A DNA stretch of 64,000 bases from Mesaphorura yosii (GCA_009869945.1 WIXG01000013.1:124001-188000), one strand, 5' to 3'. Counted from the stretch's first letter, positions 1 through 12,884 are shown. The notes: generated by a model from the sequence alone, not told the origin. Numbers and translations: made by a program.

Positions 1-2172
1 TTCGTGAATCTTGAATCGCCAATCGCAATTGGTTGAAGACACAAGAGACGATGACAGCGCTGGAATTTGTGGTATTTTGTGCACGACCTTCGAATTCACA
101 CCGAAAACATATTTGTCCTACGCAGCTCACAACGAAAGGGTCAGTCTGTTCAATCGAATCAATTCACAATGGCTATCACCAGTTTTTAGTTATTACAACA
201 ATGCAACAATAATAGTTGGAAAACGTAGGAAGTTCGGAATTGCAATCTCTGCTGTTTCATTCTTGAGTTAATTCGAAGAAAGTTGTCCCGTACGTGTGCC
301 TTGCTGTGTACTCCTGGGAAAAATGAGAGAAAATCAATAAAATTCTATGGACCTTCCGCTACCACCATGCACCACATTGTTTACTACAGACTGTGCTCAG
401 AAGAATCTTGTCTAGCGTCTATAAGCACTAGACGCCTGGTGCTTATACTTCTTGTACTACTTATGCCAAGCTACCCAGCACATCAACTGTGAACTCTGTA
501 AAGTGAATCTGTTCTTCTGGGTAATCCGTTTCGAATCACTTGGCACTGGCAAGTACGGACAATTCAACTGCTCTCCAAAGAGATTCTCTCCGGACTCTGA
601 AATCTTCCGATGCGATTTCCCGTCCCGTATGTGCAGAAATGTGTGCTGTGCGGGTTTTGCGCATTCGGAAAGGAATTGAGACACTTGAGAGTAGAGCGTC
701 ATAATGCAAGAATCTTTGATACTGGCTGCTTCTCTTTGAAAAAGTAATTTCATTGAGGAAAAAATTACTTTTGGCTTCGACTCCAAGAAAATTTAGAATA
801 CAGCCACTTTGCTATAAGCTTATAGCTGGTTCTAGTGTCAGATCATTTCTTACAACTAACACGCACTACTACGTACGTGGCTCGCTCCAGTCATTTGCCA
901 TATCAATCAAGTTCAGTTGTGTGATGAGTTCAAGGACCTTAATGAATTGATTTAATTTTCTCTTTTCTCCTTGTGCCAAGTACTAAGCAAAGGTAGAATT
1001 TGCCATTTCAGCCTGAGGACAACCCGAACGAGCCAGAAACGGATAAGACGAGATGAATTAAATGCCTTCAAAGGTTCAAAGATCAAGTCATCAGAAGCAC
1101 CCTTCTCCCAAGAAGCATTCATCACGCTCGGAGGCAGATAACACAAATTAGCCCTCTTTGCTGTCTCAAGTTAATCTGTCACACCGAAAAATGTGTCTCG
1201 ATGTCTCGTTATTATTATAAGATTTGAATGAAAGCTTTGAATTTGAAGCATAAACAACTGAGACGCGAAATACGAGGCAACTCTCGTGCATGGGAATCTT
1301 TGTGAGTCTGACGGCAGTTGTCTTCCCGCTTCGTTTTGTAAGCTGTACAATGCAAAATGCAATTTTATAATCCACGGTCGAATAAAAGTGCTCGCACATG
1401 AGGCACGAGTACGAAAGAGCGAGGCGAGTTCTTCCAGGTCGCAACAGCTTAGTGCGGTCCGTTCGTAACTGACGTGCTATTTTGCGTTGCATCTTGAATG
1501 AAAGAAAGAAAGGAACTCTGAGGACGGAGCGGACGTTATTTTACGCTCTTTTAAGTTATGAACTTCATTTTCTATCGGTCTATCGTCTACTCGTCTACAC
1601 GTCTACTTTTAATTACTTACTTCCTTCTATTTCGTCTTGTAGTATTTTTAATTAATTTTCATTGAAACTAGTTCAGTTACATCGATACTGAGTTGGCTTG
1701 ACTTGTGAGTAAATAAAGAAGCCAGAAGTCAAAAATCTACTTCCAGCAACCAGAAGATCTCGGCTCTCTCCTAGCGAGTTCTAGTTCGGCATCCAGCGAT
1801 CTGCGGCTCGAGAGACTACGGTTTCACACACAGTAAGTGGAGTGTGAGGACGACTCGGTTGGCGCACCGGTTCTCCGCTTCAATGTTTACATTTCAAGTT
1901 TAGAATGACTAAGTCCAATTCCATCAGTACCATCAATGCAAGGTCTGCAAACAAGTTGATTCATAATTGTTCTGGTTTTCCGTCAGAGAACGACTCAATG
2001 CGAATGTCAACACTGATGTATGTTGATCTGATCTGGGAATACTGAGCTGAGATAAGGTAAGGCTGGGAAAACTTGCACCAATTGGATCGTGAGGTTTCAT
2101 CTGATTCATTTCATCTGTTCAGGCCAAATTTTTATGTCTAGTAGGGTGACTGGGTGACTTGTGTACCTGAGC
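1..2172. other. Gene-poor 5' flank of the KMT2 gene
   Basis: No reading frame here resembles a known protein; the open frames are short and overlap on both strands. The last part probably carries the 5' leader of the KMT2 gene. A good donor (gtaagt at 1833) and a pyrimidine-preceded acceptor (ag at 2121-2122) could define a leader intron just before the start codon at 2173. This is inferred from splice-site appearance only. Confidence 0.4.
1578..1606. repeat. Short imperfect GTCTA repeat
   Basis: Four GTCTA copies spaced 6-9 bases apart (starting near 1578, 1585, 1593 and 1601) form a small imperfect repeat in the upstream flank. It is too short to assign a function. Confidence 0.4.
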
Positions 2173-5100
2173 ATGGCAGCGAGACCTAGATTTCCTGGTC
2201 GACCCAGGAAAAGCATGGACTCCAAGCCTCAGTGGTCCTACAAAAGGGCGTCGAATGCAGTTTCTATTCATCAACCATCCACCAGTTCTGCAACAGTAAA
2301 TGCCAGAAAGAAGACAGAGGAAATGGACTACGGGAAGATTGCAGCTCAAACTGCAACTAATTTGAAAGCGTTTCGTATGCTGTTTGGAACATCAGATGAG
2401 GTAAGTGTAATAGTGCAAATCGGTCGGAATACTGTGAATTCAACAAGAGCACAAAAATTTTACAGGACGACGAGGCGTTCCATGGCTTTCATGCTAACGG
2501 CAAGTTAGCCAAGTCAGTCAAAGACAAGCAGAAGGCAATTAAGAAAGAAATCAGGAATTTAGAAAATCAGCTGAGACATGCATACGGCCGAAGAAGCTCA
2601 GCAGCAGTCCGTCAAACTATGTTACCCAATGGTTCAGAAGATCCTAAACTTTCAACTCAAGTTATTCTGGCAAGGAACGCCAAGGAGAAGGGATTTCGCG
2701 GATTCAGTGACGACGATTCGATTGTGGAAATTTTAAACAAGAAGCGACGACTGATTTCTGAGCAAATCATGATTCTTTCTTCTGAAATTGAAAGTCTTTC
2801 TGACTCGGACCCAACATTGAGAGATAAAGAATCGAATGTCCCGAGTTCTTCAAACTCTCAGCAACAGCTGCCAGCGCCAGCCAACTCTAATCACGGAAGT
2901 TTAAATGCACAAGTACTCACTAATGGTTTTAATAAACCATCAGTTAATGCAATAAGACAGAGGGCGGAAGATAGAATGCAATCTCAACATCGTAACAATC
3001 ATAGTCAAATGACAAAAGATGATTCAGACATCGATCATTCTCACCCAGAAGGTATGCCCTTGACGAGGATGAATTTTCACAAGAAGGAGTTTATCCATTT
3101 GATTGTCGCTAGGTCCAAATGGTTCTTCGGTGATCTCGGCTGTTGATGGCGTCAATTTCTACAGACCGAAAGGAGCACGTGTGAAGCAGGTCAACTTCTG
3201 TAGTGGAGTAACCTATGGATATCCACGAGCTACATTTGCTGATATTAAAAATCAGAATGGACAGTACCAAGGCTTCGCATATCCTAATGGGTACTTTAAG
3301 GATGCTTCCCAGATGCCTTCTGGTACGTTGGTCAAGGCGAACAGGCAGTCCGCTTCTTATTAAATCAGCGTTACTCACTAATGATTAATGAATATATAGC
3401 ACTTCCGCCGGAAGCTCTCCGATCAGGAAAGCGTATTGCACCTGATGCAGAAGATTTCGAAGAAGAAATGGATTCCGAAGATATCGAAGGAGACTTGACG
3501 TTCACTAGTGCTAATGGGGAAGTAAGTGACTAAAAGTTATTTCCGGCGTAGGCCAAAAGTTAATGAGTTTTCTACACAATTTAAATGACAGATTTTGTTG
3601 GACAGGCAGGGAGGACATACGAGGAGGATGGGAAGAAAGCAGAAACTAATTAAACCACTTTCGCCTTTGGACATAAGCTATGTCGACTCGTTTGGTTTTC
3701 CAGTCATTATTGATCGCTCCGTTGGCTCACTTCCTCCCAAGCCTCTCTGCTTCCTCTGCGGCAGCGCTGGAATTGAACAAGTATTTGTCAACTTTATTTT
3801 AATGTATCTTTCTCTTACTATTTATCTTCTCCTTATTTCGCATCATTTTATTCAGGTACTTTCTTTGCTTTCTACTTGCAATCAAATTCGTGGTCTTATT
3901 TCTGAAAAAGTCGACCGAGTTTTAGATTGTTTAATCGCATTACATAAGATTCTACCTATTTTAAGATAAATGCACACAGCCTAACGAAGTCGTGGAAGAT
4001 TCGAGATAAGATAGATACTTCTAAGCGTGCTATTTTTATAAACGAATGGAAATATGAAGCAAATAAGAGTGATCTTGAAGACTGAGTTGCTTGAATCATG
4101 GCCTTTCATTAATTCCAAAGCTTAGCAGCACAATCACGGAAGAGAAGCTGTAAGTATTTAATGCCTAACAGGCAGTATTGGGCGTGTAGTTTTGCATGGG
4201 AATCCTGAAAGAAGCGAAAAATGACTTCAGTCAAATAAAACGTCATCGAGCAATGACTTGAACTGAAACTGAACACTTTACTCTTCTAAACCTTTGACTT
4301 TCGTTCTAGACAATTTTTTCAAAATTCTGATTAATTGGGGTTTCTGTTCTAGCTCATATTTTGCTCTTCATGCTGCGAGCCTTACCATCCCTACTGCACG
4401 AACGATAAGTCTGTGCTATCTCTCTTTGTCGCAAGAACCACGCCAAAATCACTGTCACACCAGGGCAGCAACCCAAAGTCAAGGAACTCATCCGGTCTTT
4501 CGACTCTGAGTGATGGGAATCCTTCGCACGTACGAAATCTGAGTAGCATATTATCACCTCCGCTGACCCCAGATCACAGTGCGACGGACGACCTTGAAGG
4601 TGAGTTGGCCAAGAACAGGAATTTGGAGGTCCTTCGGCAGCTGCGCGAGTGGACCTGTCGCCAGTGCACGACTTGTCAGCATTGCGGTCTCGCTGAAGCA
4701 CAACACCAAAAGAAAGCCGACGAAGAGGAATATGACTTCCTAAAATGCTGGAATTGTCGACTTTCTTTCCACTCTGCCTGCATAAGTAAAAGGAGTTCGG
4801 GCAAGGACCCTAAAGGGAGATGGGCTTGTGGAGACTGTTTCAAGTGCAAAAGCTGCAACAAGAAAGTGGACTTCAAAACCTTCGAAGCATGCCACGCTGA
4901 TGATGAAGGAGAAAATCCCGGTGCAAAGTTTTTGTTTTGTCGAGAATGTATTCGAAAGCGCCAGAGAGGGTCCTTCTGTCCAGTTTGTAACGTGTGCTAC
5001 GACGATAACGATTATGACACGAGGGTATTGCTTTACGTTTAATAACGCCCATTGATTGCTGGATGCTTGAAGTTAAAGTTTGCTGTTCTCTTTTTCAGAT

Positions 5101-8100
5101 GATGGAATGCGGAAGTTGCAAGCGTTGGATTCACGGAAAGTGTGAAAACCTGTCAGAGGAACACTATCAAATATTGAGTGGGTTGCCAGAATCTATTGAG
5201 TTTGTTTGCAGGTTTGACCAAAAATGATATATGGCTTAATAATGTTTTGACATTGTCGATTGACATTTTTCTTCACAAACGTGTATAGGCTTTGCGAAAC
5301 CACCGGTCATTCAATTTGGAAACGAGCAATCAAGCTGGAGCTTTCGATTGGATGCGAAGCTGTTCTGAGAATATTTCAAAAGAAAGCATTGACTACATCA
5401 AGGAAATCAAGCCCTGTTAAGTCAAATCCCATCGACTGTATTGACGTTACCGAACTTTTGCCAACCCCACCAGAAAGCTCGCGCGGCAGCGTTGTAGGAG
5501 AGGAAGAACTTCCGAAAGAAGCACAGGACGGAAGAACGAAGGCACTAACAGTTCGTATAAGAGATTTCTTGAGAAATCCAAAAACGGACGAAGAAAAGCA
5601 TTGTCAACAGAAGTTTTCGTATCTCATTGAGATACCTGAAGAATCGCAGTTACATCCTGAATCACTGTTCGTAGAGACAAACGACCCTGTTGACCAAAGA
5701 GTTGGTGAATTAACTCCTATGAAAGACTCTGCAAACTGTTCAAATGCCGTCATTGAAAGTGTCACGCTAATCGGGAGTCCAACCAAGTTCATTAATGCTT
5801 ACGTGGATAGCAATCTTGATATTGAACGTCAGTTTCTCTCGGTAAAGGAGCTCAACCAGTCAACAACAGAATTCTTGAAGTCTCGGTTTGGTTCGGACCC
5901 TTCCAAACTTGAAATCCTTCAGACTCATTTCGACTCTGCATTGAAGGAAGTATTCCCGTGGTATCATTCTGATGAAGTGAAGAAGTCGGATTTGGAAATG
6001 ACAGTTGAAGTTTTACCTAATGACAAAGATGAGGACGCAACTCAAGTCGTGGTCAAAGAGGTCAGAAAGTGGAAGCCTGAATGGGACCATCTGGAGCCTC
6101 AGAATCCATTCTTGGATACCTTCTGGCTTGCGACGAGCAGTACCGATACAAGAACGTGCGTTCTTTGCAAAGGAGTTGGCGATTCCCCTCCAGATTTCTG
6201 TGGACGTTTACTTTACGCTGGATTGGATGAGTGGCTCCATGTCAATTGCGTTCTGTGGTCTTCGGAAGTGTGGGAAGGACAAGACGGAGCATTGCAGCAG
6301 GTTAGTCAGTTGGCCGCCTCAACCTAATTAACAATCCTAACATTGATACTAAATAAGTTGCTCATTGTAGGTTGGATCTGCCTTGGGCAGAAGTAAAACG
6401 CTGCGATGTGGCATTTGCAAGAAGTATGGAGCTTCAATCTCCTGCTGTCATCAATCTTGCAGGAATGCGTATCACTTTCCTTGTGCTTTGAACTCGAGCT
6501 GCCGCTTGATGGAAGATAGTAGCCTATTTTGCCCACAACATAGTAAGAAGGCCCGAGGAGAAGTGCAGCAAGATTTGGAGGTAAAAATCTTTCACTGCAC
6601 TGTGAGCTGTGACGTGTACTCCTCCTCCAGGAATGCCATAATAAAGATGTGCTTTACCTGTGTTATAGGTAATGAGACGAGTGTTCATAGACTCAGAGTG
6701 GATAATGAAAAAGGAAAAGGAGAAACTGGCATGGTCATCCAATTTGAGCATCTTTATTGGCTCGCTCCGCATTGATCAACTTGGCTATGTTTTCCCCATC
6801 TCAGTCTCCAGAGACTCAAGCGGACGCTTGCTAACGCCTGTCCAGTATCAATGCAGCAGACTGTTTTGGTGCACCGATTCCATGTTTGCCAAGAAAGTAC
6901 TTTCAGTATCTACCTTCATTGGATCTAAACGCCCAGAAATGTTTTGCCTTCAAGCGGAGCAGGTGAATAATTTTGTAGTCGACCACTCACAAGACACACG
7001 CGCCGTTGAAAAGCAAATGTGTCAGCTTCAAGCATTTCAAGAGTGGACGGATTTCTGCCCGATTTATGTTGACGAATACAAGACGACTTGGTTTCCACCG
7101 TGTCCATTCCTCCAAGAAAGTGTTGAAGATGGAAATGAGGCAGATGAGGAAGACAATGTGCAGAAGGAGGATTTCGAAGTGCAAACAAGTTTCAGCAATT
7201 GCTCAACCCGTGGTTCTTCATTGAGTCCAGGACGAAGTGCTCTTGATAATTCAGACTCGGACAGCTACATCGCCGAGATATTTTCTGAACCATTAACGGA
7301 AGACTTGAATTCGTTTGCTGACGATTTAGGCGATTTATTCACCAGCAATTCCTGGCCGTCCACAGGAGATAAGAAACATGTTGACAGAATGTGCGAAGAT
7401 TACTTGAATGAGTTCATGCAAGTTGACGGAGCTTGCGATTTCACGTCGTCGGACTCTTCTTCTTTAAGCTCGAGACCTTCTGAATCTGAAGATGCTGAGG
7501 CAGATCCATGTACAAGAAAATCAGATACCCCCTCGAAGAGGTCACCGCAGGCGGAAGAGACTGAGGTGAGAAGAGGAAGGTCCGCAGCGTCAGCATCTCC
7601 GGCAAGCACGCAAGGTCGACTTTTGAGGAGTCGCAAGAAACAGCCACTATTACAAGTAAAACCTGAAGAGCATAAGTGTCCGAAGTGCAAGAAGACTTTT
7701 CAAACACCTGGATCAGTGGGTCGTCACATAAGATGGTGTGAACCGAAAAAAGGCAAAGTAAAAACTGCGGATAAAAAAAAAGTGTCCACTACTGGCGAAG
7801 TACGCGAAGAAACTAGCGAAACTCCAAGACAGACAATAAATGTCACGAAAGCCTTAGACGCATTTGCACCTCCAAGTACGTCAAAAAGTGCAAGAGAAAG
7901 CATGATAGCTCGAACTGCTCGAAAACAAGCATGGATGTCAGCTGAAAACGACTCTGTATCTGAATCCGAGGAATCGGAAGGTTCAAAGTCAGATGAGAAA
8001 GATGCAGTAGTCGCAAACACAAACACTGTTACAGCTATGCCAAAGAAGAGCAAATTGTGTTCCAAATCAGCCAGTAGCAGTTTGGCCTGTCATAAGTGCA

Positions 8101-11100
8101 ACAACATTTACAGAACTGAAGAAAGCCTTCGCAAGCATTTGGAGACGTGTACAGCTTTAAGCAGCAGTGATGGAGATGATAACGAGAGTGAAGAGGAGGT
8201 GGAGGACTCGATCTCGCCAACGCGCCAAGTTGCACCGACTAAGCTTGCCAACGTTGCGGAAGCAGAGGTAAAAGAAAGCTCGGAGTCAGAAGAAGAAACC
8301 CTGAGTGAATCGGAAGAGGAGCCCACAACAGCTGAAGCACAAGCACCAGAAGGCGTAGTTAACGTTCTACTTCCTCATGAGACACCATACACGGAGCAGG
8401 CCGTTGAGGTCGATTTCGGTCAGACTTCACATACTCCAAAGGAGAAAACAAATCAAATTATCACCCCAGATGCGGATGCAGGGGCTAATGAAGTTTATGC
8501 TGTGGTGAACACCAGTGCTCCACGAATCCAAACACTTCCGCTTCCTGAAGCTTCACAATTATACAATGACCAGCCTCCCATACAAGCGGAATACGGAAAC
8601 CAAATTGGCCGTGTAACTGATCAATCTCGCGTGGATTCAGCGGCAGTGGCGATACAAAATCTGAATCAAAATGTTACAAACGAACACGAGCCGCCCACAA
8701 ACGCCGGTGTGTTCTATTATAACCAGTCTAATTCAGGACCTCTGACACTGACCACTCCGGAGAGCAGCGGTAACAGCTTCGTGCCACCAGGGCAAAGCGG
8801 GCTGAACGCTCCAGTTCAGATTGCGCACTACGACCGACCAATTACAAGCCTACCAGGTCAATTTGGTCAATCGTCAGGGAACGTGATTCCGTTTCCTCAA
8901 AGCTCTCATCAGGCACAGGGTATGGATCCGCAGGCAGCATATTACGCTCAAGTTCAACAACAACAAAGACTTATGTATGAACAGCAAATCGTTAATCCCG
9001 CACATCAGCCGCAACAACAACGAATTGAGGAATGGACCGGGCTAAATCAAGCTCAATTGCAGAATTCAGCTGGCTTTCACAGCCTTCAACAACAGCAGCA
9101 GCAACATGTTCAACAGCAGGGAAATTTTGGCGTCCCTCTACCAGCAGAGTCAAGCAATTATCCCCAAGCACAGACGCAGCAGTATCAAAACATCTTTGTT
9201 CAAGACGCACAGGGCAACATTAGACAAATTCGTGTTCCGGTACAAAATTCAGTGCCTCAATCCCAAGTTCAGCAGCCCCAGCAAATCATAATGCCTCAGT
9301 CAGGATTAGGATACGCACAGGCTAATGATCCACTCCAGAGAAGCTTGGAACAGCAAGCGCCATCGATGCAACAACAGGGTCATCACATGGTTCAATCTGC
9401 ACATGGAACCCATTACTTTGTTCGTGAGCCTCAGTCCAATCATCCGCAATCACACAATTCGGATATGCAGCAGATGGTTCCACAACAATGTAGCTCCCAC
9501 GTTCATTATAATACAACACCAATTGCACCGCGCCCGCCATTTCAACCACAGCACCAACAGCCAGCAAATGAGAACGTGACTTACGTTGTACTGCGACCTG
9601 ATGCGTCGATTCCAATGCAGATGAGCGAACATTCCCGGTCTTTGCCACCGGGTCATCATGAAAACGTACCTTCTTGGGCGCAACCAGCGCCAAGACCTCA
9701 ACTCCTAATGAATTCGGGACAAGGACCGTCCACAATTGTGCAAGTGTTACAACCTCACGCGTTTGGCTGTTCATCAGGTAGTTCTCACCCAGGAGGGGTC
9801 AATTGTCCAATGCGCGGTCATTCACCGAGCAGAGGCATCGCAATACATTCTCAAGAGTGCTCTTCGGTAAATCAAGGAGATCAGTGTTCTTGTCCTTCAT
9901 GTAAAGGTCACAGCACAAATGCCAGCAGTGACAATTTCCAAGTTCATTTCATGCCAAATAGAATGCTTCATGTTCAGGAGAGATTCCCACCAGGTTCTGC
10001 TTCAGAAATTATGCAACAACAAAAGATAAGAAAACCCCGTGCTCAGATTCCAGTCCCAAATGCAGCTTCGGCCAAAAAGAGCCAACGAGGTGTGGTCTAC
10101 AGAACCAGAATGACTCCACCGAAGATTCTTCCAGCAACAACAGCTTCTCTGCCACTTTCAACTTCCGCAGTGGCTTGTTCCTTATCAATTGCGCCTTCCA
10201 CGAGTTCCGTTTCTGGTACTTCAGGCTCACTCTCTGCGAAACCAACTTCTTTAAATCCCAATGTTGCTGTTGTGCGCCCGATGGAGCATCCTCTAATGTC
10301 AATTCAAAAAATGTCAGAGAAAATTGTGCAAGCTGCGCCTCCGGTCATTCGGTTCATTTCGCCACCAACAATGCCTTCAAGTCAGACAACTGCATCACCG
10401 TCACAAGCTCAAGCTCAAACGGCTACAAGCTCAGAAGCAACAGAAACCAACCAGGGGAACAAGACAAGTGAGGCAGCAGAAGTCGTCCAGAATCAGACGA
10501 TACCGGAGCTAGTTACGCTTGCTCAGACTATTGTAAAGCATGAGGATACAGTGCAATTTCAAGGTGAAAGCAAGTCCACTCTACTTACAGGAGAGGCAAA
10601 GTCGACAAATCAGGAACCGGTGTCGTCAAACACTGCCAAGACGAATACAACAGAAACTGCCACTACAACTACGAATAAGGCCATTAAGATAACTTTGAAA
10701 CGGAAGGAAGGAGGAGACTCCTACTCAATTAATAGCTTTAGTGCACCTGGATCACAAATCACGGGAACGATGAGAAGTCTTAAAATAAAAGCAAAGATTA
10801 CGTCCGGTGAACAAGCCGGAACTTCCACTGATGTTGAAGTTCAGCCAGTGGTACACACCGTCCCGATTCCAAACGAAGCAGAGGAAAATCCAACTGTTTG
10901 TGAAGATCTCAAAATACAAAATGTTGCGCCGCCTCCACCTTCAACAGCCGGATCCGAAGCTGACAAGGGTTCTTCGCTGGTGAAGGTTGAACCGAAACCC
11001 GAAAGATTAGTAAGTTCTTCCAGCCATCGCATGTCTTACTCTTACACATAAGCAATTATACAACTATATGCAATCTATTATCCAGACTCACAAGGCGGTC

Positions 11101-12568
11101 GTGGTGTACAAAGTTAGATGCAACAATGAAGTGCTGTTTCAATCCAGTGATGTCCATGCAGTTTGGAGTTTGGTAAGCTATAAATCTTTTCTAGTCTTCA
11201 ACGAACTTTGGAATTAACATCCATTGTTTTTTTAATTAGGTTTTTGAGATGGTTCAAGGCAAGAGAGTGACTCAGACGCTACCTCCATTATCCTACCCAG
11301 CTACGAATATCTCCCTGCCAGGTGAATATTCGCATTTTTGATATTTCGGCATTGCAGAATGGCCATGACTAACTTTTTCGCAAACTTCAACGAATAGATA
11401 ATCAGTACCAAGGGAAGCCAAGTTTTAACCAGCTGGGACTGCAGCACAGGGCTGTGCAGTTTCTTCTGGAACAGTTGCCAGTAAGCTGAAGCTTCTTGAC
11501 AATGACACATGCTTGCATTGCCAGTACACTGTTCACATTGACGTATTCTTTTTGCAGGGCATAAAGAAAGCTGCGCAAGGAAGTCAGGAATTCAAGTTTC
11601 ATGGTGGCAGGTCGAAGAAGTCTGAAGCCTCGGAAGTTAGCGATGATGACTTCAATCTTCCCGAAAATCCGTCCGGATGTGCAAGAGTTGAAGGGTTTCA
11701 AGGGAGAAAGCCCTTCGACATGTTTGGCTGGCTAGCGTCTAAGGACAGAAGACCGCTGACAGATACGGCTCCCGTTAAAAGGTATTTTCACATTTTCAGT
11801 CCACTAACACCCTCATTTTTCAACGTTACTCACAATCTACGCATCTACATCTATTTTCAGTACCGATGTGACTAAAGTTGCTGATTTACCTTTGGCAATG
11901 AAGTTCAGAAATATGAAGAAGGCTGGAGTCAAGCATTTGGTAAGAATTTTAAACTCTCAACTCATTCTTGGCTATGGTAATATTTTTATTCATCATCGGT
12001 TCTCATTCTTGGCTTATAGCAAGTATTCTGGTCTGTGATCCATGGACGTGGACTCTTCACCGCCAAGGACATTGAATGTGGGGAAATGATCATAGAATAC
12101 GCAGGAGAGGTATATTTTTCTCTTTGAACGTTGTATGCCTCATCATAGGACCCAATGTAAATCATTTGAAATTCTGTTTAGTTGATTCGCTCCAGTCTCT
12201 GTGATAGCCGTGAGAAGTACTACGAATCAAGAGGTATTGGGTGTTACATGTTCCGAATCGACGAAGATCAGTATGTCGTCGATGCAACGATGAAGGGAAA
12301 CGCTGCGAGATTCATTAATCATTCCTGTGATGTAAGTAAACATGTTTACAGTCTTCAAGGTTCTCAGTTTACTTATGATTATGTCTGCTTGCAGCCAAAC
12401 TGCCGTTCCAAAATTACTGAGATCTTCGGAAGGAGGAGGATTCTCATTTTTGCGTTAAGAAAAATTCAATATGGAGAAGAGCTTACGTACGATTACAAGT
12501 TTCCGTACGAAGATGTCAAGATACCTTGCTCATGTGGCACTGCCAAGTGTAAAAAGTTCCTTAATTAG
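2173..12568 (+). CDS. trx: Trithorax/MLL histone H3K4 methyltransferase (KMT2A/B type)
   Basis: Nuclear lysine methyltransferase that maintains active Hox-type gene expression as the catalytic subunit of a COMPASS-like complex. Coding exons: 2173-2400, 2466-3051, 3113-3322, 3400-3521, 3592-3780, 4353-5024, 5099-5211, 5289-6300, 6371-6580, 6669-11009, 11086-11172, 11240-11321, 11398-11480, 11558-11781, 11861-11939, 12020-12109, 12182-12331, 12395-12568; they sum to about 2,883 aa. Seen in order: N-terminal RPRFPGRPRKS; a PHD cluster from about residue 435 (CFLCGSAG, then CCEPYHPYC); CYDDNDYD and WIHGKCENLS in PHD3; extended PHD ending near residue 1114; FYRN (about 1117-1190); a 1,300-residue Gln/Ser-rich region; FYRC; WIN motif GCARVEG; SET with GRGLF, RFINHSCDPN, ELTYDYKF; post-SET CSCGTAKCKKFLN. 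No CXXC domain or bromodomain was recognised. The start is supported by the conserved N-terminal motif. Family assignment is firm; exact internal exons rest on splice consensus and phase. Confidence 0.96.
7419..7430 (+). other. Candidate taspase-1 cleavage site in the KMT2 protein
   Basis: The codons read Q-V-D-G, followed by A-C-D. This matches the core taspase-1 consensus Q-[FILV]-D-G and lies downstream of FYRN and upstream of FYRC, as in vertebrate MLL. The usual acidic pair after the cut is only partly kept. Known MLL proteins are cut here into halves that rejoin through FYRN and FYRC; cleavage in this organism is inferred. Confidence 0.6.
11675..11692 (+). other. WIN motif (WDR5-binding) of the KMT2 protein
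   Basis: Encodes G-C-A-R-V-E between FYRC and SET. It matches the G-[SCA]-A-R-x-E WIN motif of MLL/SET1 enzymes, whose arginine inserts into WDR5. The position just before the SET domain is as expected. Confidence 0.75.
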
Positions 12569-12878
12569 AGAATAGCATTTAAAGTTCAACTTGTGAGAGC
12601 CTTTTTTTACTTTGTTACGTTGTTGTGTTACCATCGGATTGCCGATTTCTGCCTTGTAATTTAACTAGTAGTAATTTAAGTAAGATCCCAATATTTGAGC
12701 ATGGCTGAATTAGCAATTTATGTTACAGTACAAAATCCTGCTGCCTTAACGAGTACTACTGCTCATTATTTTTAGTCTGACTGAGCTTAAGGATCCAAGA
12801 ATTTTACCTGTGGCCTATTGACACTTTTCACTAATAATTAATCACAAGTAATTAGAATCCATATCTCAATTTCTCGTA

Positions 12879-12884
12879 AATAAA
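12879..12884 (+). terminator. Candidate polyadenylation signal for the KMT2 gene
   Basis: AATAAA about 310 bases after the KMT2 stop codon. It is the first exact signal I noticed downstream, and lies before the convergent vasohibin gene. Confidence 0.45.

Noticed and set aside
457-786. 109-codon frame on the - strand upstream of KMT2
   Set aside because: No recognisable family, no splice context, and overlapped by an unrelated + strand frame; likely chance.
3781-4352. Apparent gap in the first PHD finger of KMT2
   Set aside because: The missing half (C-C-E-P-Y-H-P-Y-C) is found in the exon starting at 4353, so this is a normal 572-base intron.
12182-12568. Single 128-codon exon for the end of KMT2
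   Set aside because: It would interrupt the invariant NHSC-D/PN motif; the 63-base stretch inside has proper donor and acceptor sites.
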